Below, piece after piece: positions 1 to 8,419 of a DNA stretch of 64,000 bases (within the stretch, counting starts at the first letter, position 1; each line of letters begins with the position of its first letter). Origin of the DNA: Pseudomonadota bacterium (GTDB lineage: Bacteria > Myxococcota_A > Polyangia > Haliangiales > Haliangiaceae); contig JAKSDA010000342.1 of assembly GCA_022360315.1 (NCBI GenBank), forward strand, positions 19,228 to 83,227. Reading direction: 5' to 3'. The notes beneath the pieces were generated by a model. It did not search any database. It was given only the letters and a program-made list of their open reading frames with translations, and had not been told where the DNA came from. A program made the position numbers and the translations under genes.

Positions 1-911
1 AGCTGTCCCTTGCACAGGTCCCAGAATACGCCGCGATCCTGGTCGACAAACTTGCCGGTCAGCTCCTTGAGAATGATGGCTTGTAATGCTTCGCCATACT
101 CGCCGTCGTGACAGCGCGGACCAAGAGGAAGGTCGTTCATGGTCACGGTCGCACCGGCAACACCGACGAGGACCATTTTCTTCGGGTTATTGCCTTTGGC
201 CGCGATCAGCTTGTCGTAAATCTGGTCCGCATTGGCCGTTTTGTCGGGCACATGGTTGCCCACTTCCTCGTCTTCGTCGGTAATTGCAACAATGACCAGC
301 AAGGCGTTCTCGCGCAGGAAGCCCTCGTTGGCACCGCCGCTACCGAGGTACTCGTCGGAAAGTGCAGTGGCAGCGGCGTATGCCGGTCGCTCATCATTGT
401 CCCAGCGCATCACATCGTCTTCGCATAAATCGCTTTGATCGCCTGTATACATATTTGTGACACAACTGAACTCGGCTGCGAGATTGGGAGAGCTGCTATC
501 CATCCACGGTTTATCGGTGGAAAAACTGCAGTCCTTGGCCGCATTGCCCATCATCGGATCTACCCCCATGCTGTGCAAACTGGCCGGGCTGGGGCACGCG
601 TCGATCACGCCAATGCGATAATCCTCGATCGCGCCCCGGTTGATGAAGTCGTTCAGCTCGGTGGTCAATCCCGGAAATACCACATCGGACAGAGCTTTGA
701 TCTCGTCCGTCATGGAACTGGACGCGTCGATCGAAAACAGCAGATCGACATGCCTGCAGGCGTTGTCCACGGGCGTCGGCGCGTCTACCTCGGGCGTGGC
801 GCCGGAATCCGGTTCTGCATTGCCGCCGTCACCGCCGCCACACGCGCTGGCGAGAAGTGAAAGCAAAAAAATGATACACAGGGCCCAATAGCTTCGATTG
901 ACCATCCGCAT
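1..911 (-). CDS. Secreted lipoprotein with von Willebrand factor A domain (3' end outside window)
   Basis: The ATG at 911 opens a frame that runs off the left edge (303 codons visible). Residues 1-24 form a lipoprotein signal: basic start, hydrophobic core, then Ala-Ser-Ala-Cys with the lipidated Cys at 24. A Gly/Asp/Pro-rich linker follows. Next comes a VWA-like domain whose MIDAS-type motif DASSS sits at residues 62-66, after the strand DLLFSI. Many later cysteines suggest an exported, disulfide-bonded fold. VWA domains bind metal and partner proteins, so a cell-surface binding or adhesion role is an inference. Myxobacteria carry many such lipoproteins of unknown role. The coding direction is clear from the signal peptide and the continuous frame; plus-strand frames here are shadows. 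Confidence 0.85.
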   Translation of the reverse strand, partial: MRMVNRSYWALCIIFLLSLLASACGGGDGGNAEPDSGATPEVDAPTPVDNACRHVDLLFSIDASSSMTDEIKALSDVVFPGLTTELNDFINRGAIEDYRIGVIDACPSPASLHSMGVDPMMGNAAKDCSFSTDKPWMDSSSPNLAAEFSCVTNMYTGDQSDLCEDDVMRWDNDERPAYAAATALSDEYLGSGGANEGFLRENALLVIVAITDEDEEVGNHVPDKTANADQIYDKLIAAKGNNPKKMVLVGVAGATVTMNDLPLGPRCHDGEYGEALQAIILKELTGKFVDQDRGVFWDLCKGQ

Positions 912-1563
912 AGTGCCTCCAGCTTGGTTTGAAATTTGGCACCAAGAATACTGTGAGTGCATAAAGCATTCGATGTTTAACAAAAATTGCACGTAGTGAT
1001 AACAAAAAAATGCCTCGTTGCGAGGACTCGGTCTTCCTGATCGGCCGACTTTGCAAACGAAAATCAGAAAAAATCTTATTTCTTAGTCCATGACACGACT
1101 CCTATGTGTGCGACAAGCACACTGGTAAGCTAGTGTCACGACAACGGCGCAAAGCGATAGTCTGGTAGCAAACCGGGCAATCACGTCATGTAGTGAACAA
1201 AGCGCATGATGCATTGTATGTGCGAGAATCGGGTTAATAGTAGGAGCGTTATGAAATTGCTCTGAATGTGCCGAAACAGCCTGTTTCACGCTAATTCGAC
1301 CGCAAATCCCCCCCGTGGTGAGATTCATTTCGGCCATCTAATGCCTTAGTTTTAAGCGTTTGATAACTCGAATTCAAGAGAACATGCATTATTGAAGAAC
1401 AAGTCGATTCGGTTTTTGCTGCGCGGGTAGTCATTTATGACTGCATTTGCGTAATGAACACCACAGCCGAACACTATTTACCGCCCGTGCGGCCGGTTTT
1501 GGGCGATTGATCACGTACCCCGTGAAGCGCCGGTGGTGCGGGTCTCAGTCGTATACTCACGCC
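912..1563. other. Intergenic region, A+T-richer, between divergent envelope genes
   Basis: About 650 bases without a convincing gene. It is visibly richer in A and T than its surroundings. Short frames inside it (for example minus 1083-1337) have no family resemblance or ribosome binding site. It must contain the promoters of the minus-strand VWA lipoprotein and the plus-strand barrel, but I could not pick out a reliable promoter. A nested inverted repeat lies at 1091-1138. Confidence 0.5.
1091..1138. repeat. Nested inverted repeat (possible hairpin or operator)
   Basis: An inner hairpin with 6-base arms GTGTGC (1106-1111) and GCACAC (1117-1122) around a 5-base loop is enclosed by outer arms TGACAC (1091-1096) and GTGTCA (1133-1138). 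No T-tract follows on either strand, so a standard terminator is unlikely. Confidence 0.4.
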
Positions 1564-2409
1564 ATGAATGCATGCAGAATCGCCGTCCCGTGTGCGGTCA
1601 TCCTGGTTTGGGTTGCGCTTTCCGGTCGCGTCGCACAGGCTCACCCGCCGCCATTTTTCTGGATGACGGATCTATCGTCCGACCGGCGTGTCGGTGCCGA
1701 GGTGACACTGGGCAACAGCGAACTGATCGTCGATGCCATGCCGATTGTGGCCGGTTCAGTATTTGGCGAGATCGCGATAAATCGGCGCTTTTCGCTGGTC
1801 CTGCGGGTTCCGTTTGCCCATGTGCGCTACAGTAATTTCGCCGACCCCGACACCGAGATCGCGGCTACGGTGCTGGGCAATGCCGGTGCGGGTATCAAGT
1901 TTCTCGGTGCCTCTGCGCCCAGGCGGGGCACGCAAATGCACTACGGCCTGGACGCCTATGTCCACGCCCCCACCGCGAGTGACGGAGTCGAGGACGCCTT
2001 CGCGCTGGCCACGGCAGGCGCACTCACTCTGCCCGATTCGGGTCGTTACGCGGTGGATGCGACCACCCTGCGAGTGCGCGGCAGTGTCCGATATGAGGGG
2101 AAAACTGCGTTCTTTCAGGGCGACCTCGGAGTTGACCACCGCCTCCTCGATGGTGACGACTACACCGCGCTCGTCATCGGTCTCGGTGCCGGTATTGTGT
2201 TGAGCCCATACTTTGCAGTACTCACCGAAGTCATCTTGCAGACCGACGTCTTTGAAGACGACCGCGACCTGCTGCCGACTCTCGATATCGGCATGCGCTA
2301 CCACAGCCCGACTCAGATGGCGGGATTGCGGCTCCATCTCCCCTTTGCCGACGAATACCGCGATGCCAACGCCATCGGGCTGGCCGTCGAAATTGGCGTG
2401 CGTTTCTAA
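1564..2409 (+). CDS. Outer-membrane beta-barrel protein, unknown substrate
   Basis: The product has 281 residues when started at the ATG at 1564; a longer frame from a TTG at 1447 exists, but only the ATG puts a clean signal peptide at the N-terminus. Residues 1 to about 26 form a Sec signal ending Ala-Gln-Ala before HPPP. The rest alternates short beta strands and Gly/Asp turns (for example AALVIGLGAGIVL-like strands), and the protein ends in Val-Arg-Phe, a C-terminal aromatic typical of proteins folded by the BAM complex. This looks like a small barrel of the type often annotated as a putative outer-membrane transporter. No substrate can be inferred. It appears monocistronic, with the next gene convergent. 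Confidence 0.7.
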   Translation: MNACRIAVPCAVILVWVALSGRVAQAHPPPFFWMTDLSSDRRVGAEVTLGNSELIVDAMPIVAGSVFGEIAINRRFSLVLRVPFAHVRYSNFADPDTEIAATVLGNAGAGIKFLGASAPRRGTQMHYGLDAYVHAPTASDGVEDAFALATAGALTLPDSGRYAVDATTLRVRGSVRYEGKTAFFQGDLGVDHRLLDGDDYTALVIGLGAGIVLSPYFAVLTEVILQTDVFEDDRDLLPTLDIGMRYHSPTQMAGLRLHLPFADEYRDANAIGLAVEIGVRF

Positions 2410-2476
2410 ACCTCAAATCGAATAACCACTATCCACCATGGCTGAGTACTGGGCGCTCACTTGCAGGTCGCAGCGC

Positions 2477-3034
2477 TCAGTCGGCCACAGGTGCGAAGGC
2501 AACGACGCTGTAGGCGATGGTTCGGCCGCGACTGACATTGCGGTATCCGTGCTTCTGGTCGCCGCGAAATACCACGAGCTCGCCGGGTTTGAGCCGCCAC
2601 GAGGTGCCCGCCGCAGACAGCTCGACCTCGCCAGTTTCGCAGGTGAGGTATTCGCGTGTACCCGGCGTGTGCGGCACCCCGGTCATTTGACTGGTCGGGG
2701 GAAACTCCATGCGCTCGATTTCCAGGCCGGGAATCGCCTCTGGTAGGAGTTTGCGCACGACAACCTTGCCCCGCCGACGCACCGGCAGCGAGTCGGCCGG
2801 ATAGAATTTTGCCGATGCCTTGGGCGGACCGATGAGTTCTTCCAGACGCACCTGCAGCGCATTGGCCACCTTGACGAGGACAGACAGGGTGGGGTTGGCC
2901 GCACCCGACTCGAGATTGGCCCAGGTCGGTCGAGGTACTCCCGATGCCCGGGCCATCTGTTGCTGAGTGAGCCCGCGCGCTTCGCGTAGTTTGCGGATAT
3001 TGCTTGCCAGGTTGGCGGCGATCTGCTCCGGCAT
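2477..3034 (-). CDS. XRE-family transcriptional regulator with C-terminal cupin domain
   Basis: This 185-residue protein has two domains. Residues about 8-65 form an XRE helix-turn-helix (LREARGLTQQQMARASGVPR, then TWANLESGAANPTLSVLVKVA). Residues about 105-180 form a cupin barrel with the usual TPGTREYLTCETGEVEL and W-x-L-KPGE-x-V-F-x-GD-x-KHGYRN pattern. Such regulators sense a small molecule or metal through the cupin and control a neighbouring metabolic gene. The gene is divergent from the SDR/QueA pair starting at 3171, so that pair is the natural candidate target (inference). The ligand is unknown. Confidence 0.9.
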   Translation of the reverse strand: MPEQIAANLASNIRKLREARGLTQQQMARASGVPRPTWANLESGAANPTLSVLVKVANALQVRLEELIGPPKASAKFYPADSLPVRRRGKVVVRKLLPEAIPGLEIERMEFPPTSQMTGVPHTPGTREYLTCETGEVELSAAGTSWRLKPGELVVFRGDQKHGYRNVSRGRTIAYSVVAFAPVAD

Positions 3035-3170
3035 GCCGATAGGATGACTTTATGTCAACATATTAGCAAGAGAGATGATACCTCGTCGGAGGCGATTTAC
3101 TCTGAAGCTGCGACAATCGGTCGCTGGCCCCGACGGCTTGGGGAACTATCACCGACGATAGGAGGTAATC

Positions 3171-3893
3171 ATGAACTTTCGCGACACATCGACTTTGATC
3201 ACCGGCGGCAGCCGTGGACTGGGATTGGCACTTGGAAAGGCATTGGCGAGCGCGGGGGCCAGGGTGGTTTTGGTCGCCCGTCACGGCGAGGCCCTCGACC
3301 GTGCGGTGGCCGAGATCCGCGCGGCGGGCGGTGTGGCATACGGCATCTCGGCCGACATCGGCAACAAGGATGACATTCACCGGATAGCCGGGCAGGCCAC
3401 AGCCCTGGCCGGCCCCATCGAGTTGCTGATCCACAATGCCAGCACCTTGGGGGTGACCCCGCTTCCCCTGCTCATCGACACCGAATGCGAAGACCTCGAG
3501 CGGGTTTTTCAGGTCAACGTTGTCGGCCCTTTCCGGCTCACCAAGATCATTGCTGGCGCCATGGTCTTGCGCGGTTCGGGCACGATCGTCCACGTGAGTT
3601 CGGACGCGGCGATCGAGGCCTACCCCAACTGGGGCAGCTACGGAGCATCCAAGGCGGCGCTGGATCATCTGAATCGCACGTGGGCTGCGGAGATTCCCGG
3701 GGTGCGTTTTCTCAGCGTGGATCCCGGCGAGATGAACACGCAGATGCACGCCGCGGCGATGCCCGAAGCGGACCCGTCCAGGCTGGCCGATCCCGGGCAG
3801 GTGGCGGCGGGCATCCTGGCGCTGCTCGCCGCGCCGGATCGAGTGCCGAGCGGATCGCGCAGCATCGCTGCGCAATGGGAGTTCGCGTCGTGA
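3171..3893 (+). CDS. Short-chain dehydrogenase/reductase (SDR)
   Basis: This 240-residue classical SDR acts on an unknown substrate with NAD(P)H. The nucleotide-binding motif TGGSRGLGLA lies near residues 11-20, the structural motif reads HNAST in place of NNAG, a serine precedes the active site (HVSSDAAIEAY), and the catalytic Y-x3-K is YGASK. The start is well fixed by AGGAGG at 3160-3165, five bases before the ATG. Its stop overlaps the GTG start of the QueA-like gene, so the two are co-transcribed and translationally coupled. A role linked to the QueA-like enzyme is inferred from context only. Confidence 0.9.
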   Translation: MNFRDTSTLITGGSRGLGLALGKALASAGARVVLVARHGEALDRAVAEIRAAGGVAYGISADIGNKDDIHRIAGQATALAGPIELLIHNASTLGVTPLPLLIDTECEDLERVFQVNVVGPFRLTKIIAGAMVLRGSGTIVHVSSDAAIEAYPNWGSYGASKAALDHLNRTWAAEIPGVRFLSVDPGEMNTQMHAAAMPEADPSRLADPGQVAAGILALLAAPDRVPSGSRSIAAQWEFAS

Positions 3894-4957
3894 GGCCGGC
3901 AGCGGCTCCACCACAGCGGCGCGGCGATGTGCGCATGCTCGTCGTCGCCGATCGGGGCGAGCCGCGCGACGGCGCGCTCGACGACTTGCTCGATCTTCTG
4001 CGGCCGGAGGATGTTCTGGTGCTCAACGACGCGGCTACCCTGCCGGCGTCGCTGCACGGCCAGACATGCTCGGGCGCCGACATCGAGCTGCGGCTCCTCG
4101 GTCCGGTCTCCACGGGTCGGTCGTGGCGCGGCGTGGTCTTTGGCGCTGGCGACTGGCATACCCCGACCGAGCACAGACCGCTGCCGCCGCGGTTACAACC
4201 GGGCGACGGGCTGGCTTTTCAAGGTGGTCTCGGCGCCGAGGTCACCGCGTGTTCTGCGCTTTCTGACCGATTGATCGACATCCGCTTCGACCGGGGAGGA
4301 AGCGAGCTCTGGCAGGCACTTTACCGCGCTGGACGGCCAGTACAGTACTCGTACCTCCGCGACGACCTCGCCCTGTGGTCGGTACAAACCGTGTACGGAG
4401 CGCGTCCCTGGGCGGTCGAGATGCCCTCTGCGGGTCGGCCGCTCACCTGGTCGCTGCTCCTGGCGCTGCGCCGCCGCGGGGTAATTCTGGCCTCATTAAC
4501 TCACGCCGCCGGCCTGAGTTCGACCGGGGATCCGGTGATCGACCGCGCCCTGCCGCTGCCCGAGCGATTCGACATTCCACTGAGCACAGTCCGGGCCATT
4601 GCCAGGGCTGGCCAGCGTGGCGGTCGGGTGATCGCAGTGGGAACCACCGTGGTCCGTGCCCTGGAAGGCAATGCGGTGCAACACGGCGGCGAGCTGTGTG
4701 CGGGTACGGGCACCACCGATCTGGTCATCGATCGGTCGTTTCGCCCGGCTGTGGTCGACGGCATCCTCACCGGCGTGCACGATCCCTCGCAGAGCCATTT
4801 TCATCTGCTCTCCGCGTTTGCCGACGAGAACACGTTAGAGCGTGCCTGGCGGGCTGCCACCCAGCTCGGCTACCGCTGCCACGAGTTTGGCGACTCCAGC
4901 TTGATCGTGAGCGAGCGCCGCTCCACACGCGGTCACATTGCCTCGTTGCCCATGTGA
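3890..4957 (+). CDS. queA: QueA-like S-adenosylmethionine:tRNA ribosyltransferase-isomerase
   Basis: QueA moves the ribosyl part of SAM onto 7-aminomethyl-7-deazaguanine at the tRNA wobble position to make epoxyqueuosine. Family marks seen here are LRPEDVLVLNDAATLPASL near the N-terminus, LTHAAGLSS, the segment GRVIAVGTTVVRALE, the GTGTTDLVI stretch and the C-terminal SQSHFHLLSAFA. The chosen GTG at 3890 overlaps the SDR stop by four bases; an ATG at 3875 would add five residues. The protein (355 residues) lacks the usual N-terminal stretch in which canonical QueA has the F-x-LP-x2-LIA-x3-P signature, and begins with an Ala/Pro/Arg-rich stretch instead. This matches a divergent QueA-like branch that may not be the true queuosine enzyme. 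No other queuosine gene is nearby. Confidence 0.8.
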   Translation: MRPAAAPPQRRGDVRMLVVADRGEPRDGALDDLLDLLRPEDVLVLNDAATLPASLHGQTCSGADIELRLLGPVSTGRSWRGVVFGAGDWHTPTEHRPLPPRLQPGDGLAFQGGLGAEVTACSALSDRLIDIRFDRGGSELWQALYRAGRPVQYSYLRDDLALWSVQTVYGARPWAVEMPSAGRPLTWSLLLALRRRGVILASLTHAAGLSSTGDPVIDRALPLPERFDIPLSTVRAIARAGQRGGRVIAVGTTVVRALEGNAVQHGGELCAGTGTTDLVIDRSFRPAVVDGILTGVHDPSQSHFHLLSAFADENTLERAWRAATQLGYRCHEFGDSSLIVSERRSTRGHIASLPM

Positions 4958-5096
4958 CCGCATATGTCTCGGTCCGCGCAATCGGGGCGCGAGCCGGGAT
5001 CATTCATCATGGTACTGCCGCGAGGTTTGCGACTCGGCTGAACGCAGAGCGCCGCCGTGAGCCGCATGTCGGTTCTGAGATGACTCTGTGCGCACT

Positions 5097-5135
5097 GTGT
5101 GCAGTGCACGTGTGCAGCACATGTGCACTGCACAC
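5097..5135. repeat. 39-base palindrome, 18 of 19 arm positions paired
   Basis: Arms 5097-5115 and 5117-5135 mirror each other around A5116 with a single mismatch (5110/5122). The outer 13 bases, GTGTGCAGTGCAC and GTGCACTGCACAC, match perfectly. A smaller palindrome GCACTG/CAGTGC is nested at 5092-5107. No T-tract follows, so an operator or cruciform is as likely as a terminator for the upstream gene. Confidence 0.7.
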
Positions 5136-5299
5136 GTGCCGGCCAGACGATTGCGTTGTGCGCCGGTAGGTGAGCTGATTTTCCGGTACTTAGGTGTGCT
5201 TACGGGTCGGTTCGCCGCTGGCGCGGTTCCTGCTTGAGGACCTGCCGTCCCCAGCATTGTCCGAAGGCGTCGAAGCGCGGGTCACGTCGGCCTGAGCGA

Positions 5300-5335
5300 C
5301 CGGCTGTGCTGCAGTGTTTTTGCACTGCGAGCCGG
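5300..5335. repeat. Bipartite hairpin upstream of the OmpA fusion gene
   Basis: Outer stem CCGGCT (5300-5305) pairs with AGCCGG (5330-5335). Inner stem GCAGTG (5311-5316) pairs with CACTGC (5323-5328) around a T-rich loop. It could fold in the leader RNA of the gene starting at 5408. Confidence 0.5.
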
Positions 5336-5407
5336 CCGCCGTGCGAGTTCGCATTGGCGCGCCGCCTTCCGGCATCTGACGACACCGATGCAACGTGGAG
5401 GAGAACT

Positions 5408-8398
5408 ATGATGAAACGGGTACGGCCCACAGGATTGGTATCATTGCTCGGTCTTGCGACGAGCCTGGCTTCGTGTACGGATCTGACCAGCGAGGTCGCG
5501 ATCGGCACTCGAGCGCACGCCCTGGAGGCGACTGCAGAACAATGTTATCTGGTCGCAGATATCGACGACGAGGACGGAGAGGACGTCCTGTCGATTCTCG
5601 ACAAAAACAATCCAACCCAGCGAGTTGTCGGTTCGCTGGGTGCCAATGCGGTGGAGGCGATCGCATTCAATCCCGGGACCGCGACCCTCTATGGCGCCGA
5701 CGCCGATCAGCTCGGCATCATCGATATCAACAGTCCGGCCTTCCGTCCCCTGGGCAAGCGGTTTGGCCGTGGCCAGGGGGCGCTGGGAACCATCGCGTTG
5801 CGCGATGTGGACGGATTATCATTCGATCCCGCGACCGGGCTTCTCTACGGCAGTGTGCGGCGCGATGACGCCACCGATCTTCTCATCATCATCGACCGGA
5901 CGACCGGTGCGCACGTCCCGAATGGGTTTGGCCAAGGGGTGGGTTATGTGGAGATTCCGGCCATCGCGGGCAACCGGGATATCGACGACCTGGCCATCGA
6001 CATCGACGGTACGATGTACGCCATCGCCAATAGCGGCGGCGACAACGATCACCTGGTCACCATAGACAGGGCCACGGGACAGACCACGGACATCGCGATG
6101 ATCCGCGACGGCGAGGTCGCGCTCGACGACATCGAGGGGCTGGGCTTCGATACTTCCGGGCAATTGTGGGGATCGTCTGGCGATGGCAATACGCTGTATC
6201 GAATCGACAAGAATACCGGCCAGACCATGGCTGCAGTGGCCATTACAGAGGGGGAGGACTTCGAGTCGATCGACTGTCTTATCGGTGCACTGCCGGGTCT
6301 CGGCCAGCCCGACGGCGGTCCAGGCCAGCCCGATGCCGGGCCCGAGGAGCCGGATGCCGGTACTGGCGGCGAACTCGGTGGGGATGATTGGAGCGTGGTT
6401 GGCGGCGGCTGCTCGGCCTCATCGAGGGCGCCCGGTGTCGGGCCAGCGACCCTTGTAGCTCTTGTACTGGCAGCGCTGGCCCTGGGGCTTGCGCGCCGCC
6501 GCCGCACCCTGTGGTCGCTGATTCTGGCCGTGGCGATCACGGCTGGAGTGACTACCAGCGCTCGGGCCCAGATCGCCAGTGACTTCACCCTCGAGCGATT
6601 TCGCATCTCGCTCGACCGAGAGGGCGTCCTGGACAGCGAGTGGGGCACCACGCTGGGACACCTTCAGTGGGATGTGGGGTTGTGGTTGGGCTGGGCCAAC
6701 GATCCGCTGGTCGTCGTCCGCTCGATGGAAGGCGGTGACAGCCGGCGAATCGGCGATCTGGTGAGTCGGCGGCTAGGTGGCAATCTGGTTGCAACAGTCG
6801 GTTTTCTGTCCTGGCTGCAGGCCGGCCTGGAAGTGCCGCTGATCGTCTCTCAGGGCCAGGACATCGGCATGTCTCCGGTCGGCACGGGAGGCGCGATTGC
6901 CGGTTCGGGCCTGGGCGACATTCGCGTGGTACCCAAGGTGCAACTGTTGCGCAGCGACAAGCACGTCATCGACCTGGCGATCATTCCCGCGTTTTTCGTA
7001 CCGACCAGCACGTCGGAGGATTATTTTGGCGAGGGGGCGTTTTCGTTTGCACCCGAGCTCGCTGTATCGCGTGCCCTTGGTGCTGTACGCATGGCGGGCA
7101 ATCTGGGCTACCGGACCCGCAATGGCAACGTGCTCGGCGATTTGACTGTGGACGACGAGATCTTCTGGCGCCTCGGCGCCGGTTATCGCTTTGCCGATGC
7201 AGGTGGTCCGCCGTTCGAGATCGACCTCAGTTTGACTGCAGCGACTCGGGCGGATGAGTTTTTTCAGAGGCCGAACAACGATCACGTCGAGCTCATCGGC
7301 GGGTTGCAGTACTTGTTTAGCGAGCCGCTGCTGGGATTTGCCGCGGCCGGTATGGGCTTGAACGAGGGATTTGGCACTCCCGACTGGCGTATCCTCGTCG
7401 GTATGCGGTTCAACGGACGTCGGTCGGAAGACCGACTTGTGGTGGCAGAGTCGCCGCTACCGCCACAACAGGCCAAGAAGCCGGCCTGCGAGCCAAATGG
7501 CTGGGACTGCGATGGTTTGCTCGATCCGCCCGACCCACGGGGCGAAGAGCCCGGGATCGATCTTTGTCCCGAGGTACCCGGTCTACCCGAGCATTTTGGC
7601 TGTCCCGGGCCGGTTGTGACGGTAAACGAGCCGCCGTGTGAGAAACTCGAGGTCTCGCAAAAGCTCGAATTCGACAAGGCCTCTGCAACCATTCGGCCGC
7701 ATTCTCTCGAGATACTCAGGCGAGATATCGTATCGGTGCTCGACGACCATCCGGATTTGCAGGTCACCATCGAAGGTCATACCAGCAGCGAAGGCGCCCG
7801 TGGGTACAACGTGGAACTGTCGAAGCGCCGTGCCCGGTCGGTCCAGCAATTTCTCTCCGAGCAGGGAATCGCTGCTGATCGGCTCACACCGGTCGGTCAC
7901 GGGTCAAGATTTCTCATCATCAACCCGGACACAGGGAAAGAGGACAGGGACAGGAGTCGCCGGATCGAGTTCCGCATCACGGCTGGCGGCAAGTGTCCAC
8001 TATGCGAGAAAATCGACATCGGCAGGATCCAGTTCAAGTACAACAGCCATCAGCTCGAGGCTGGCTCGAAAGGCAAACTCGATCGTTTGGCTGGGCTGCT
8101 CGAGAAGCGTGTGGCCATCAACCTCCGCATCGAGGGACATACCAGCAGCAAGGGCAGTGATGAGTACAACCGGCAACTATCTGCCAGGCGTGCCAATGCG
8201 GTAAGAGCGTATCTGATCGAACGCGGCATCACTGTCGGTCGGTTGACGTCCATCGGCCGGGGAGAGGAAAACCTCAAGGAGAATCCCGACGACACCCCGG
8301 TCAAGCGCGAAGTCAACCGCCGTGTCGAATTCGTCATCACGGACGGTGGTCGGTGTGACGATGTTGCCCACGGTCCCCTCGCAAGAGATTCGAAGTGA
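5408..8398 (+). CDS. Lipoprotein/MYXO-CTERM protein fused in frame to an OmpA-family outer-membrane protein
   Basis: One open frame of 996 residues starts at the ATG at 5408 behind GGAGGAG. Residues 1-23 are a lipoprotein signal (LASC, Cys23). Residues about 30-310 resemble a repetitive propeller-like surface domain. A Pro/Asp/Gly linker leads to a sorting-type tail: GGGC with Cys335, a hydrophobic stretch, then RRRR at 363-366. That is the form in which MYXO-CTERM proteins normally end. Here translation continues without a stop into a second signal-peptide-like stretch ending Ala-Arg-Ala at 387, then QIASDF and a barrel-like domain to about 720, an Asp/Pro-rich linker, and two OmpA domains (about 743-858 and 865-978) with the peptidoglycan-binding cores EGHTSSEG and EGHTSSKG. 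A real fusion that is processed, or the loss of a stop between two genes, both fit. Confidence 0.85.
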   Translation: MMKRVRPTGLVSLLGLATSLASCTDLTSEVAIGTRAHALEATAEQCYLVADIDDEDGEDVLSILDKNNPTQRVVGSLGANAVEAIAFNPGTATLYGADADQLGIIDINSPAFRPLGKRFGRGQGALGTIALRDVDGLSFDPATGLLYGSVRRDDATDLLIIIDRTTGAHVPNGFGQGVGYVEIPAIAGNRDIDDLAIDIDGTMYAIANSGGDNDHLVTIDRATGQTTDIAMIRDGEVALDDIEGLGFDTSGQLWGSSGDGNTLYRIDKNTGQTMAAVAITEGEDFESIDCLIGALPGLGQPDGGPGQPDAGPEEPDAGTGGELGGDDWSVVGGGCSASSRAPGVGPATLVALVLAALALGLARRRRTLWSLILAVAITAGVTTSARAQIASDFTLERFRISLDREGVLDSEWGTTLGHLQWDVGLWLGWANDPLVVVRSMEGGDSRRIGDLVSRRLGGNLVATVGFLSWLQAGLEVPLIVSQGQDIGMSPVGTGGAIAGSGLGDIRVVPKVQLLRSDKHVIDLAIIPAFFVPTSTSEDYFGEGAFSFAPELAVSRALGAVRMAGNLGYRTRNGNVLGDLTVDDEIFWRLGAGYRFADAGGPPFEIDLSLTAATRADEFFQRPNNDHVELIGGLQYLFSEPLLGFAAAGMGLNEGFGTPDWRILVGMRFNGRRSEDRLVVAESPLPPQQAKKPACEPNGWDCDGLLDPPDPRGEEPGIDLCPEVPGLPEHFGCPGPVVTVNEPPCEKLEVSQKLEFDKASATIRPHSLEILRRDIVSVLDDHPDLQVTIEGHTSSEGARGYNVELSKRRARSVQQFLSEQGIAADRLTPVGHGSRFLIINPDTGKEDRDRSRRIEFRITAGGKCPLCEKIDIGRIQFKYNSHQLEAGSKGKLDRLAGLLEKRVAINLRIEGHTSSKGSDEYNRQLSARRANAVRAYLIERGITVGRLTSIGRGEENLKENPDDTPVKREVNRRVEFVITDGGRCDDVAHGPLARDSK

Positions 8399-8419
8399 CC
8401 GTGCCCGGCATTTTACCGC

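Larger units (their letters stand above)
4958..5407. other. Intergenic region with two strong inverted repeats
   Basis: About 450 bases between the QueA-like gene and the OmpA fusion gene. No gene is supported. It carries a 39-base near-perfect palindrome (5097-5135) and a bipartite hairpin (5300-5335), both containing the GCAGTG/CACTGC motif. The second lies about 70 bases upstream of the next start codon, so it may be in its 5' leader. Confidence 0.5.

Noticed and set aside
1083..1337. Small minus-strand gene of 84 codons
   Set aside because: No ribosome binding site, no family resemblance and A+T-rich intergenic composition.
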